Part shown: positions 56,803 to 64,000 of the stretch, piece by piece
How positions within the stretch are numbered: position 1 is the first letter of the stretch
How the letters are laid out: every line of letters begins with the position of its first letter
Origin: Bdellovibrionales bacterium
GTDB taxonomy: Bacteria; Bdellovibrionota; Bacteriovoracia; Bacteriovoracales; Bacteriovoracaceae
Direction of reading: 5' to 3'
Length of the DNA stretch: 64,000 nt
NCBI GenBank assembly: GCA_018646675.1
Contig: JABGUH010000027.1
Coordinates: 40,154 to 104,153, forward strand
Position numbers and translations under genes: made by a program
The notes under the pieces: model-generated
The model's database searches: none
The model's input: only the letters and a program-made list of their open reading frames with translations
What the model was told of the DNA's origin: nothing

Positions 56803-57270
56803 ATGAAACCTTTTTGGCAGCAGCTATCTCCTGAAACAGCAATTAAACTGATAAAATTTTGGCCACCATATTTAGGTGCAGGGATCAAGGTTGAATCCTA
56901 TAGTGAAGATAAGACAGAAATAGTAGTTAGCATGAAGTTAAGCTTCCTGAATACCAACTATGTTGGAGTTCACTTTGGAGGAAGTTTGTACTCGATGTGT
57001 GACCCATTTTTCATGTTACTTCTTGGATTTCATCTGGGCAAAGAGTATCTAGTTTGGGATAAGTCAGCAGAAATTGATTTTTTAAAGCCGGGCAAAGGTA
57101 AGGTGACTGCCAGGTTTCACATTCCTCTTGAGAGAGTTGATCAGATCAGACAGCAGGCTCAAGCTGGAGAGAAGATCTTTCCCACATTTGAAACCTACAT
57201 ACTGGATGAGGATCTGCAGCAGGTAGCCTGTGTCAAAAAGGTCCTATATGTAAGGTTGCGCTCCAAATAA
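56803..57270 (+). CDS. DUF4442 hot-dog-fold thioesterase-like protein
   Basis: 155 residues of the DUF4442 type: KLIKFWPPYLGAGIKVE, then NTNYVGVHFGGSLYSMCDPF near residue 50 and WDKSAEIDFLKPGKGKV. This family adopts a hot-dog fold and is presumed to act on acyl-CoA. No membrane signal. The ribosome site is weak. Confidence 0.75.
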   Translation: MKPFWQQLSPETAIKLIKFWPPYLGAGIKVESYSEDKTEIVVSMKLSFLNTNYVGVHFGGSLYSMCDPFFMLLLGFHLGKEYLVWDKSAEIDFLKPGKGKVTARFHIPLERVDQIRQQAQAGEKIFPTFETYILDEDLQQVACVKKVLYVRLRSK

Positions 57271-57514
57271 CATTTTTTTCTGAATGTGATTAAGTATTTA
57301 AAATACAACAACTAGTGCTTTGGTTGACCAAATAATTCCTAAATGTAGTAATTTTAGAGTGTAGTATCGATAGTTCTAGGGCGGTGTGGGAGAGGAGGAG
57401 GGGCCGAAAAGGGTAAACCTATCTTAAGCATATGATAATATGTAACGATCTCAGATAAATTACTGTTGAACATCGTTTTTCAAAATTAGGATTGACTTCT
57501 TTGACGTAGATGGA
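57271..57514. other. non-coding stretch upstream of the riboswitch
   Basis: Together with the riboswitch this gives a gene-free gap of 376 bp. No ORF with a ribosome site is seen on either strand. It should carry the promoter of the riboswitch-led transcript, but I find no clear -35/-10 pair. Confidence 0.4.
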
Positions 57515-57625
57515 TAGATACCGCTTAAGCTTAAGGGGTGAAGCCAGTGAAATTCTGGCGCTGATGCGCAACGGTAAGCAGTTTGATTCTGACGAGTCCG
57601 ATCCCCCCATTAAAGCTATAATCTC
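57515..57625 (+). promoter_or_regulatory. cobalamin riboswitch
   Basis: The leader contains the cobalamin-aptamer core in order: GGTGAA, then GCCAG (57543-57547) paired with CTGGC (57555-57559) around tGAAATT, followed by GCTGATGCGCAACGGTAAG (the B12-box variant with CGCAAC), and GACGAGTCCGATCC as the 3' core. These are the conserved segments of the AdoCbl-type aptamer. It ends about 20-35 bases before the ATG at 57647, so binding probably blocks translation or transcription of the downstream secreted protein gene. Covariance-model scoring would settle class and limits. Confidence 0.8.
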
Positions 57626-57646
57626 ACGCAGACTGGGAATATAGTT

Positions 57647-58777
57647 ATGAACAACTACCATTTATTTACAGTTCTTTTTCTATCTTTCATATGGCTGTTT
57701 TTTCGCCGTGACTTGATTTACTCTCAAGATCAATATAGTAAAAATAAGAGGTCTATATCGAATAATTATAGTCACAAATCTCCTTCCGTCCCTATTTTAA
57801 CAAGAACAGTCAATATCAGAAATAATCAAGTAAAGAGTAAATTAATAAAAAATGCACCGTTAAAGATCGCCAGATCGGTTAGCAAGGTCAGGAATCTGTT
57901 TAAAAAGGGAAGATACAAAAACAGATATGTTGAAAAATTAAGTAGGTTGGGCATTTCCTCTAACATTGTTGAGGATTGGTTTGAACAAGGTGTACCAATG
58001 GCGATCCATCATTGGAGCAATGGTAGTCTTGTAGTAATTGACAGCATTACTACAATTGGAACAGGCAGGGGCGTCGGGAAAATATTAAATCTTAGTGACG
58101 AAGATAAAATTGATGACGTACTCGAAAGAAGAAATTTGGTACCCTTATCCCTTAATACTACTGCGGCACCAAAAAACATGGCGTTTGAATTGCTTAGTAG
58201 TGACTCTTATCAGGTCATCTCCTTCATACCTGGAAAGACTGATGACAAAGACACATTAATCGAGAGACCCCAAAATATCCACTATTCAGCTGATGGCCCA
58301 GATCATGATTTCCGAGATATTGACCCCGCAAACTTAGAGGCGATTAAAGAGCTGAGAGAGAGAACTATTAGCTTAGGGCATGGAGGAGAGATCGTCCTAG
58401 CGGTAAAAAAAGGTGGAAGAATATTTGATAATGAGGGAGCGGATTTTGTCATCTATGAAAATCCAATGCGTATTCCTGGGGTTGGAATTTACCAGGAATT
58501 TGCACATGTCGGCGTTGCAAGTGCAGATGCTCCGCAGAAATTTTATTGGTTTCACTGCAATCCAAAAGAGGGACAGATTTTTGGGTGCGCTGGTGTAGTT
58601 CCAACAGATGAAGGTGGGGATGCATTTGACCTTGCAATACTTGGTCTAAAGGATATTAGTTATATCAAAATAAAAGACACAAACCTGAACTTTAATAATT
58701 CAGGAAAAAACACAGAGGGTTTCGACCTAGATGCAATTAAATTAATTAATGCCTATATTGAGGTAAAAGAAAATTAA
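57647..58777 (+). CDS. riboswitch-controlled secreted/surface protein, candidate corrinoid-binding
   Basis: 376 residues. It has an N-terminal hydrophobic export or anchor segment (LFTVLFLSFIWLFF), then a basic linker. From about residue 243 to 345 there is a domain with LGHGGEIVLAVKK, ADFVIYENPMRIPG, FAHVGVASADAPQKFYWF, CAGVVPTDEGGDAFDLAILG and YIKIKDTN. This pattern recurs in bacterial cell-surface proteins, some near cobalamin uptake genes; I know that from family memory, not from a search. Being directly behind a cobalamin riboswitch supports an envelope B12-capture role. Alternatively an unrelated gene moved under an old riboswitch. Confidence 0.7.
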   Translation: MNNYHLFTVLFLSFIWLFFRRDLIYSQDQYSKNKRSISNNYSHKSPSVPILTRTVNIRNNQVKSKLIKNAPLKIARSVSKVRNLFKKGRYKNRYVEKLSRLGISSNIVEDWFEQGVPMAIHHWSNGSLVVIDSITTIGTGRGVGKILNLSDEDKIDDVLERRNLVPLSLNTTAAPKNMAFELLSSDSYQVISFIPGKTDDKDTLIERPQNIHYSADGPDHDFRDIDPANLEAIKELRERTISLGHGGEIVLAVKKGGRIFDNEGADFVIYENPMRIPGVGIYQEFAHVGVASADAPQKFYWFHCNPKEGQIFGCAGVVPTDEGGDAFDLAILGLKDISYIKIKDTNLNFNNSGKNTEGFDLDAIKLINAYIEVKEN

Positions 58778-58790
58778 AGGGAGTCAACTG

Positions 58791-59693
58791 ATGAAAGCTA
58801 TTCTTATTTATGTCTTACTGCTAGTGAACTTTGAAGTCTTCGCAAATGGTGTGGTGCACTTTTCCAGCACCAACGACCAGATGGTTACAATCCAAGACCA
58901 GTCTAATCCCAATAGAATTTTAGTCTTTTTGATGGAAGAAGAGATTGTTAAAATATGGAATCATAGCAAATCAAAATTTGAAAAGAGGAATTACTCTTTT
59001 GACAAGGAGTGTATGTCAAATTCACTTATTTATGTCCACCCGGTTCTGGCCAATGTTAAAACGACGTGTATCTTTGATCAGGAGATTCAGCGAGTCGTAT
59101 TGATAGGAGAAACCAGCGAGCCGAAAGATAATTTTTCCTTTGCCTTCTTATTTCAAGATGATGTTAACACATATTTTGTCGTTAATGGGAGAGACTTTCC
59201 CTCGGCGTCAGCGGGTTACATAATGCTTAAGACCGTTAACAAGCGAAGTCAAAATCACCATATTGTAGATCTTATCGTAGATGTTCCAGGACTTTCTGGT
59301 GGAATGAATCTTTATGCTGGTTCTCAAACGTTGTACTATACCCTCGCTACAGGTATGGGAACCAATATCGTATATGGCCTTCCGTTAGGTGATTTAAAAA
59401 GTCTTGTCGAACTTAACATACAGAATAATTTTATGCACCTTGCAAAAAAAATATATGGTCCCTTTCAAGGCTTAACTTTCCATCTAACGGTTAGTGAATA
59501 TGGACTACTCTATAATAACCGCACTATCTACGGAGAGTATGAAAGTTATCTGATACTAAACAATAGTGGCACTAAAAAAACGGTTGAGCTGCCTAAAGAT
59601 TGTAGCCTGGTTGGAACTTTAGAAAGTAGTTGGCTCTTTAACTGCTCTGGAACAAAACTTGTTAGTTTTAACAGTGATGACTTGTTCGAATAG
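58791..59693 (+). CDS. secreted protein of unknown function, partner of the riboswitch-controlled gene
   Basis: 300 residues with a signal peptide (MKAILIYVLLLVNFEVFA). The mature part is beta-rich with repeated blade-like strands (NRILVFLMEEEIVKIW, QRVVLIGETSE, NTYFVVNGRD, QTLYYTLATGMGTNIVYGL, GTLESSWLFNCSGTKLVSF), which could be a small beta-propeller. It starts 13 bp after the upstream gene with ribosome site AAAGGGAG, so both share the riboswitch transcript. Function unknown; a B12-related role is inferred only from position. Confidence 0.65.
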   Translation: MKAILIYVLLLVNFEVFANGVVHFSSTNDQMVTIQDQSNPNRILVFLMEEEIVKIWNHSKSKFEKRNYSFDKECMSNSLIYVHPVLANVKTTCIFDQEIQRVVLIGETSEPKDNFSFAFLFQDDVNTYFVVNGRDFPSASAGYIMLKTVNKRSQNHHIVDLIVDVPGLSGGMNLYAGSQTLYYTLATGMGTNIVYGLPLGDLKSLVELNIQNNFMHLAKKIYGPFQGLTFHLTVSEYGLLYNNRTIYGEYESYLILNNSGTKKTVELPKDCSLVGTLESSWLFNCSGTKLVSFNSDDLFE

Positions 59694-59881
59694 TGGCCAG
59701 ATCTTTTAAGGCGAGCAAGCGACCAAAGTTATTAGTATGAGACTCTTGGAAGTGCCACAATATATCCACCTATCTGGAATATATTTTACCTAGCAGAACT
59801 TGTCAGCCAGTTATAACTCATGCAAAATCAGGCAGTTACGTCGCCTGTTTGTGGGGGGGCACTACTTACGATAAATGATAC

Positions 59882-59909
59882 TTCACACTGTTTAAGGTTC
59901 TGTTATAAT
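59882..59909 (+). promoter_or_regulatory. sigma70-like promoter for the YtfJ-like gene
   Basis: TTCACA (59882-59887), a 16-bp spacer and TATAAT (59904-59909) lie about 54 bases before the ATG at 59963. The match to the sigma70 consensus is good, so this gene is probably transcribed separately from the riboswitch operon. Confidence 0.55.
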
Positions 59910-59962
59910 CCAGAGTAAGCAAAACTTTATTTATCCGATTTACCTTATGTAGGAGTAATAAA

Positions 59963-60481
59963 ATGTTAAAATTATCAATTGTTGTATCTCTACTATTGGC
60001 AACACCAATTTTTGCTGGTCTACAATCAGGTCAGACACTTCCCTCAATTGAAATCTCTGGCGAGAGTGGTGGCTTAGTTGCTGGAGGGGCCTGGAAATCT
60101 CAAACGCTTGTGAACAAAGTACATGTCCTATTCTATGTTGACCCAGACGAAAAAGAGAGCAATTTGAAGCTTGAAGAAGCTCTATCCGATGCGAAGTTTC
60201 CGCGTGAAAATTATCAGTCGGTGGCAATTATCAATATGGCCGCAACTTGGTTACCAAATTTTGCTATAGCTTCAAGTTTGGAGTCCAAGCAGAAAAAGTA
60301 CCCTAATACCATCTATGTTAAAGATCTTAAAAAGGTATTGGTTAGTGGATGGGGAATGGGGGATGATAGCTACAATGTTTTAATACTCTCCAAGCAGGGT
60401 AAAATTCTATTTTATAAGAAGGGAACTCTCAATCAGGATGAAATTAATCTTGCCATTAAGCTCATTAATGAAAACCTATAA
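59963..60481 (+). CDS. YtfJ-family periplasmic protein
   Basis: 172 residues with a short signal peptide (MLKLSIVVSLLLATPIFA). It matches the YtfJ/HI0045 thioredoxin-fold family: HVLFYVDPDEKESN near residue 52, INMAATWLPNFAI, VYVKDLKKVLVSGWGM-like sequence and ILSKQGKILFYKKG. It lacks a CxxC, so it is unlikely to be an oxidoreductase. Function of the family is unknown. Ribosome site GGAG precedes the ATG. Confidence 0.8.
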   Translation: MLKLSIVVSLLLATPIFAGLQSGQTLPSIEISGESGGLVAGGAWKSQTLVNKVHVLFYVDPDEKESNLKLEEALSDAKFPRENYQSVAIINMAATWLPNFAIASSLESKQKKYPNTIYVKDLKKVLVSGWGMGDDSYNVLILSKQGKILFYKKGTLNQDEINLAIKLINENL

Positions 60482-60542
60482 GGGGTTTTTCTAATTATTG
60501 CTTAAAATTTCTCTATATTTGTTGTTAATAACATCAAAAGGT

Positions 60543-62330
60543 CTAAAGCCTGAAATGAAGGTTTAGAAATTCATCATTGTAAATAATATAGTCCCGTTGT
60601 TTTCTCATTAACTCTATTATTTTATCATTCTCGATTGGTTTTTTTTCGTTTTTGTCATTTTTAATATTAAAAAGGTATTCACGATCCGTTCTTCTTTCCC
60701 AAACATACTTATAGGGATATTGAACAACTCCTAGATAGACACCATTGTATGGCTGTACCAGGTAGGCTGTACTGTCTTCATTTTTTAAAATGCTCTTACC
60801 TGCCAAGTTTACCTCAATCTCCCGGTCCAAAATGTCCAGCAGTGTCGGCAAGACATCAATATGAGAATAAGACTTGTTTGTAACTCTTTTGGGCGAAAGT
60901 CCATCTTTCCAAATTATAAGTAAGGGGGTTTTAAAAAATTCTTGATAGTAACTAGTTTGGTTATCGTAGTAACCATGCTCTCCTGCCGGATAGCTATGAT
61001 CCCCGGTAATTACAATAATACTGCTGTCGTACAGCCCTTCATCCTTCAGTTTTTCTATAAAGGTATTCAAATATAAGTCAGATAAATGTAGTGAGTTTAG
61101 AAAATACTCCTCTTTGCTGTTCGGTTGTTTAAATAGAAACCGTTGCTTTAGAGGAACCTTTCTAAATTTCATATGATGGCTTACGGTGTGAACAGTCGAG
61201 AAAATGGGTTTATTGGAGCTTGCAGCTAAGTCCAGAACATTATCTACATATTGAAGGTATGAGATATCATCTTGCACCCCCCAACCCCAAATTTTTGTAT
61301 TTTTCTCTTCGGGTGATAATTTATTCATATTCGTCGTCAAAACAACATCAAAGCCAAGGTCAGTTACAAAATTACCAGTATTGTCAAAGTCTAAGGAGTT
61401 AAAGCATTTGTGAAAGAGTGTGGAGTATCCCAGCTGTTCAAAAATTTTAGGTGCACAAGTTAATTTTTTTCCATCAAGAAGATAGGATGATTTTCCCTTT
61501 AACATTGAAATACGAGAGCAGAAAATTGCAAATTGCCCCTTGATTGTCTGGATGGAGTTACCATAGAAGTCATCTACATATAACCCTTCGGGGATCAATT
61601 TATTCAAGGTCGGTGTTATCTCTTTACCATGCACGTTCTTTTTTTCTATATACAAGCTACTATATGATTCTAGAGTTACTAAGAAGATATGTGGCCTTTT
61701 TTTAGAGCTCCCTGAATAACGCCTAGAGTATAGAGTTAGAGGATTTAGCTTGGAGTAATTTTCTGTTTTTGGAAAACCTCCGATAGCTATTTCATATGCA
61801 GATTTTACTGCATATGAAATTTCTCCATACGGAAATGGACCAATGCTGATAAGTAAGAAAAAACCGACGACATAGCTGAGCGCATATTTTCGATTGATTA
61901 AAACATTTTTTGTAAAAATGTTTCTGAAATACTGCAGACCAATCAGAAGCGGTATGGATAGACCTACATGGTAAAAGTCTTTTCCCTTGAAGGTATTTTC
62001 AATAACCCCTAATGCTTCTTTGTTAAACATTTCGTTCAGATTATCGAAAACAACCGCTAGATCGAAACTTGCCTTAACTCGGTAGTGGTATTTTGCTAGT
62101 GCAAAATATAGCACAATGACAGATATACCAAATAATGCTCGAAAAAAATTATTTTTGACGCCTCTGTTTATTGCTTCTGAATAAAAAAAGATTAAAATAA
62201 TACTGACGAGATTTGTGTAGAGCCCATACAGACTCCACATATCGCTAAGCCTCCACTTTATTCCAAACCAAAGGACATGAAATAGGTATAAGCCTAGTAA
62301 AATTTTTGTTGTTAACCACAAATTTTTCAT
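60543..62330 (-). CDS. LTA-synthase/phosphoethanolamine-transferase-like sulfatase-fold membrane enzyme
   Basis: 595 residues. About five membrane segments occupy the first 200 residues. The periplasmic C-terminal domain is of the alkaline phosphatase/sulfatase fold: FLVTLESYSSLYI metal site, DDFYGNSIQTIKGQFAIFCS with the catalytic Thr in the position typical of LtaS, VHTVSHHMKF, IVITGDHSYPAGEHG with the metal-binding DH, and YSHIDVLPTLLDIL. Such enzymes transfer phosphoglycerol or phosphoethanolamine to glycans or lipid. The ATG lacks a ribosome site and lies within a 15-bp palindrome. Confidence 0.85.
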   Translation of the reverse strand: MKNLWLTTKILLGLYLFHVLWFGIKWRLSDMWSLYGLYTNLVSIILIFFYSEAINRGVKNNFFRALFGISVIVLYFALAKYHYRVKASFDLAVVFDNLNEMFNKEALGVIENTFKGKDFYHVGLSIPLLIGLQYFRNIFTKNVLINRKYALSYVVGFFLLISIGPFPYGEISYAVKSAYEIAIGGFPKTENYSKLNPLTLYSRRYSGSSKKRPHIFLVTLESYSSLYIEKKNVHGKEITPTLNKLIPEGLYVDDFYGNSIQTIKGQFAIFCSRISMLKGKSSYLLDGKKLTCAPKIFEQLGYSTLFHKCFNSLDFDNTGNFVTDLGFDVVLTTNMNKLSPEEKNTKIWGWGVQDDISYLQYVDNVLDLAASSNKPIFSTVHTVSHHMKFRKVPLKQRFLFKQPNSKEEYFLNSLHLSDLYLNTFIEKLKDEGLYDSSIIVITGDHSYPAGEHGYYDNQTSYYQEFFKTPLLIIWKDGLSPKRVTNKSYSHIDVLPTLLDILDREIEVNLAGKSILKNEDSTAYLVQPYNGVYLGVVQYPYKYVWERRTDREYLFNIKNDKNEKKPIENDKIIELMRKQRDYIIYNDEFLNLHFRL

Positions 62331-62622
62331 CGTTTAAAACGATAACATTTATACATTGAAAAGTTGTAAAGAAAATGGTTTTAACGGTCGAAAGTCACCC
62401 ACCCTTATCCTTGATATAATGCTGTGTGTTTAAGTATTCGCTCAGGGAGAGGGGGAGTGATTAGTATGGATATGTATGAATACATCACATTTTAAATTAG
62501 GCTACAGTATACGCAAAATTAACCGGTGCAAGTGTAATAGTATTAAACCTTTTAAGGTGGGTTGACCCCCAATAACTTTACTATCTAGTATGTTACAATT
62601 TCCTCATAAAATGGAGGAAATA
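62331..62622. other. intergenic region with possible IS3 left end
   Basis: No supported gene. Near 62556-62575 the sequence GGTGGGTTGACCCCC precedes the orfA remnant and may be the left terminus of an IS3-type element. A TATAAT-like ATATAAT occurs near 62413. Confidence 0.3.
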
Positions 62623-62715
62623 ATGCCAAGAAAAAAGGACACAACAGAGCAAATTATTGCCAAACTTAGACAAGCTGAAATTATGTTCAGTGATGAACCA
62701 GGAACCAAAAGGTAA
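62623..62715 (+). pseudogene. IS3-family transposase OrfA remnant
   Basis: A strong ribosome site (GGAGG) precedes ATG 62623 and 30 residues, MPRKKDTTEQIIAKLRQAEI then MFSDEPGTKR. This is the start of the HTH OrfA of IS3-type elements (EQIIAKLRQAE). The frame ends at a TAA belonging to a REP palindrome at 62707. No rest of orfA or orfB follows, so this is a fossil. Confidence 0.7.
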
Positions 62716-62771
62716 CCGGTACCTTTTGGTTAACGACACATTGCTACGCAAAAAGGTACCGGTTACCTTTT
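62707..62771. repeat. inverted REP doublet (REPIN-like)
   Basis: Two copies of the palindrome found at the RAYT element (62707-62727 with core GGTAACCGGTACC and 62751-62771 with GGTACCGGTTACC) in inverted orientation, 23 bases apart. There is no transposase between them, the arrangement of a non-autonomous REPIN. It truncates the IS3 orfA fragment and ends 30 bases before the MccF-like gene. Confidence 0.8.
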
Positions 62772-62801
62772 AGTGGCGATTAATAAATTATAGGATAAAA
62801 A

Positions 62802-63836
62802 ATGAAAATCATTAAAGCAAAGAAATTAAATAAGGGTGACACCATCGGCATTTTTACTCCATCATCACCTGCATATAAAGCGAATGAAGAGCTTTTTGTC
62901 AGTGGTATTAATAATCTAAAGAAGCTTGGTTTTAAAGTGAAACTAGGCTTTCTGACGGAGCAAAGAGCATCACAGGGTTATAGGTCTGGTTCGGCAGAAG
63001 ATCGAGCAAAAGAATTTATGGACCTCATTCGAGATGATGAAGTTAAAGCTTTGATTTCGACAATCGGTGGAATGAACTCTAATAGCTTGATTCCGTTTCT
63101 TGACTTTGATTTAATTCGAGAAAAGCGTAAAGTCATTTGCGGCTATAGTGATGTTACATCCTTGCATTTGTCCATATTAAAATATTCAGGTCTTAAAACA
63201 TTATATGGGCCAGCAGTAATGACTTGGTTTGGAGAATATCCTAACGGGATAGAAGAAAGTATTGAATCTTTCCTGACCGCTGCAATGGATTCTGAAGTTA
63301 AAGAGAGAAAGTTAGTTCCATTTGCGAGATGGAGTAATCACTTCAGGGATTGGTCAAATCGAGACTGGAAAAATGTCCCTAGAAAGTGGAATGAAAACGA
63401 TGGTTGGAAAGTGTTAAGTTCTGGTTCCGCTAAAGCTGAAATTGTCGTTGTGAATCTAAACACTTTAATTAGCTCTGCTGGTACAGAATATTTTCCAGAT
63501 GTTGAAGGCAAGATTCTACTAATTGAAGAGATGGCAGCACCGTGGTCCAAAGAAGAAAGAAGTCTTAGGCAACTTCAGTTGATAGGTGTCTTTGATAAAA
63601 TTTCTGGACTCATAATGGGAAAAGCTGAAATGCCTAATAATGAAGGAGCTCCATTTGATCTAAATGAATTGTTAATGGAGGTTGTCGGAGAGAGATCTTA
63701 CCCAATTATCTCTGAGTTCGACTGTTCACACACAATACCGATGCACACGATTGGAGAGAGATGCTCTGTTAGCTTAGAAGCTGAAAGTGATGGGGAAGTT
63801 TCGTTTACTCTGCTTGATTCGTTTGTTGATGATTGA
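62802..63836 (+). CDS. S66 serine peptidase, MccF-like (microcin C immunity/LD-carboxypeptidase family)
   Basis: 344 residues. The nucleophile-elbow GYSDVTSLHLSI has the catalytic Ser near residue 112, and FDCSHTIPMHTIGE near the end carries the catalytic His. KKLNKGDTIGIFTPSSP and ALISTIGGMNSNSLIPFLD are typical of MccF and LD-carboxypeptidase. MccF cleaves microcin C and related aminoacyl-nucleotides; LD-carboxypeptidase trims murein tetrapeptides. The long central insertion (ARWSNHFRDWSNRDWKN) favours MccF type. It is flanked by IS and REP debris, which suggests acquisition. Confidence 0.82.
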   Translation: MKIIKAKKLNKGDTIGIFTPSSPAYKANEELFVSGINNLKKLGFKVKLGFLTEQRASQGYRSGSAEDRAKEFMDLIRDDEVKALISTIGGMNSNSLIPFLDFDLIREKRKVICGYSDVTSLHLSILKYSGLKTLYGPAVMTWFGEYPNGIEESIESFLTAAMDSEVKERKLVPFARWSNHFRDWSNRDWKNVPRKWNENDGWKVLSSGSAKAEIVVVNLNTLISSAGTEYFPDVEGKILLIEEMAAPWSKEERSLRQLQLIGVFDKISGLIMGKAEMPNNEGAPFDLNELLMEVVGERSYPIISEFDCSHTIPMHTIGERCSVSLEAESDGEVSFTLLDSFVDD

Positions 63837-63981
63837 CGGCTATCTAGAAAAAAGGCACAAAAAAAGGGCTGTTCACACTTGATGGTGTTTTCACCGCGTC
63901 AATCTAAAAAAAATAAGGGCATAAGAAATCAACCGGTTAGAATTGTAATAACGACAAAACAGTTTTAACTAGGAGACTCTT
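63837..63981. other. gap between the MccF-like gene and the next gene
   Basis: 145 bp with a small hairpin GGTG-tttt-CACC near 63882-63893 and A-rich stretches. No ORF. The 3' part carries AGGAGA, the ribosome site of the next gene. Confidence 0.3.
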
Positions 63982-64000
63982 ATGCCCAACAAGAAGCTTA
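63982..64000 (+). CDS. start of an unidentified gene, cut by the window end
   Basis: ATG at 63982 follows AGGAGA with good spacing and encodes MPNKKL before the window ends. Too short to classify; neighbouring IS debris makes a mobile-element gene possible. Confidence 0.4.

Noticed and set aside
57419..57661. 80-aa minus-strand frame across the riboswitch
   Set aside because: No ribosome site; explained by the conserved RNA structure on the plus strand.
1..64000. tRNA/rRNA genes, CRISPR arrays, prophage or complete insertion sequences
   Set aside because: None recognised: no cloverleaf with CCA-type ends in the gaps, no regularly spaced repeats, and only fragments of transposase genes.

Overview
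The window reads as a chromosomal segment of a Gram-negative bacterium with moderate-to-low GC. Evidence for an outer membrane is an MsbA-type lipid A flippase, several lipoprotein signal peptides and periplasmic DegP/YtfJ/SpoIID-like proteins. The mix suggests a Bdellovibrionota/Deltaproteobacteria-like organism (inference, moderate confidence). It includes very large secreted Cys-containing proteins of no known family, small HTH and PilZ proteins, an HD-GYP-like response regulator, PrkA, ferredoxin-dependent 2-oxoglutarate oxidation, leucine degradation, and a RAYT-type transposase remnant with a YHxTARSNNR-like N-terminus. No rRNA, tRNA or CRISPR array was recognised.

Layout. 0-16.7 kb: a partial conserved gene, ssb, a 1322-aa periplasmic helical-repeat protein, msbA, an 1133-aa Ig/FN3/LamG-like surface lipoprotein, a PilZ membrane protein, tadA-uvrB, and a double-receiver plus ankyrin protein. 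16.7-28 kb: a large YgfK-like Fe-S flavoprotein; then a co-directional run of a chalcone-isomerase-like protein, SpoIID-like protein, AmiC-like amidase and a BtuFCD/FecBCD-type importer; then an HD-GYP-like regulator with a non-ATG start, and a DegP-type protease. 28-41 kb: phosphatidylserine decarboxylase, an EEP-family hydrolase, two small HTH proteins, an LhgO-like oxidase, an RluA-type pseudouridine synthase broken at an A10 tract, PrkA, an anchored formylglycine-generating-enzyme-like protein with a Cys-rich partner, a thioesterase, a VanY-like peptidase and a Cys-rich membrane protein. 41-46.8 kb: korAB, an MFS transporter and a SprT/DUF2786 protein.

46.8-47.4 kb holds a decayed RAYT element between inverted REP palindromes (core GGTAACCGGTACC), flanked by a 54-bp imperfect duplication of the neighbouring gene's 3' end. 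A second, transposase-free inverted REP pair (REPIN-like) lies at 62.7 kb, where it cuts an IS3-type orfA remnant. 47.5-55.1 kb: a secreted HExxH protein, then a tightly coupled leucine-catabolism operon with a split MCC alpha subunit (carboxylase beta, hydratase, biotin carboxylase, separate BCCP, HMG-CoA lyase). 55.1-57.3 kb: small lipoproteins, PilZ, a secreted protein and a thioesterase.

The most notable segment is 57.5-59.7 kb. A cobalamin-riboswitch-like leader precedes two secreted proteins of unknown function. The first has a GGEIVL...ADFVIYENP...GDAFDLAILGL surface domain. I infer a B12-controlled envelope module for capturing corrinoids, which might feed a BtuFCD-like importer such as the one at 22.6-25.6 kb. 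The right end carries an LTA-synthase-like sulfatase-fold enzyme, IS/REP debris, an MccF-like S66 peptidase and the first codons of another gene.
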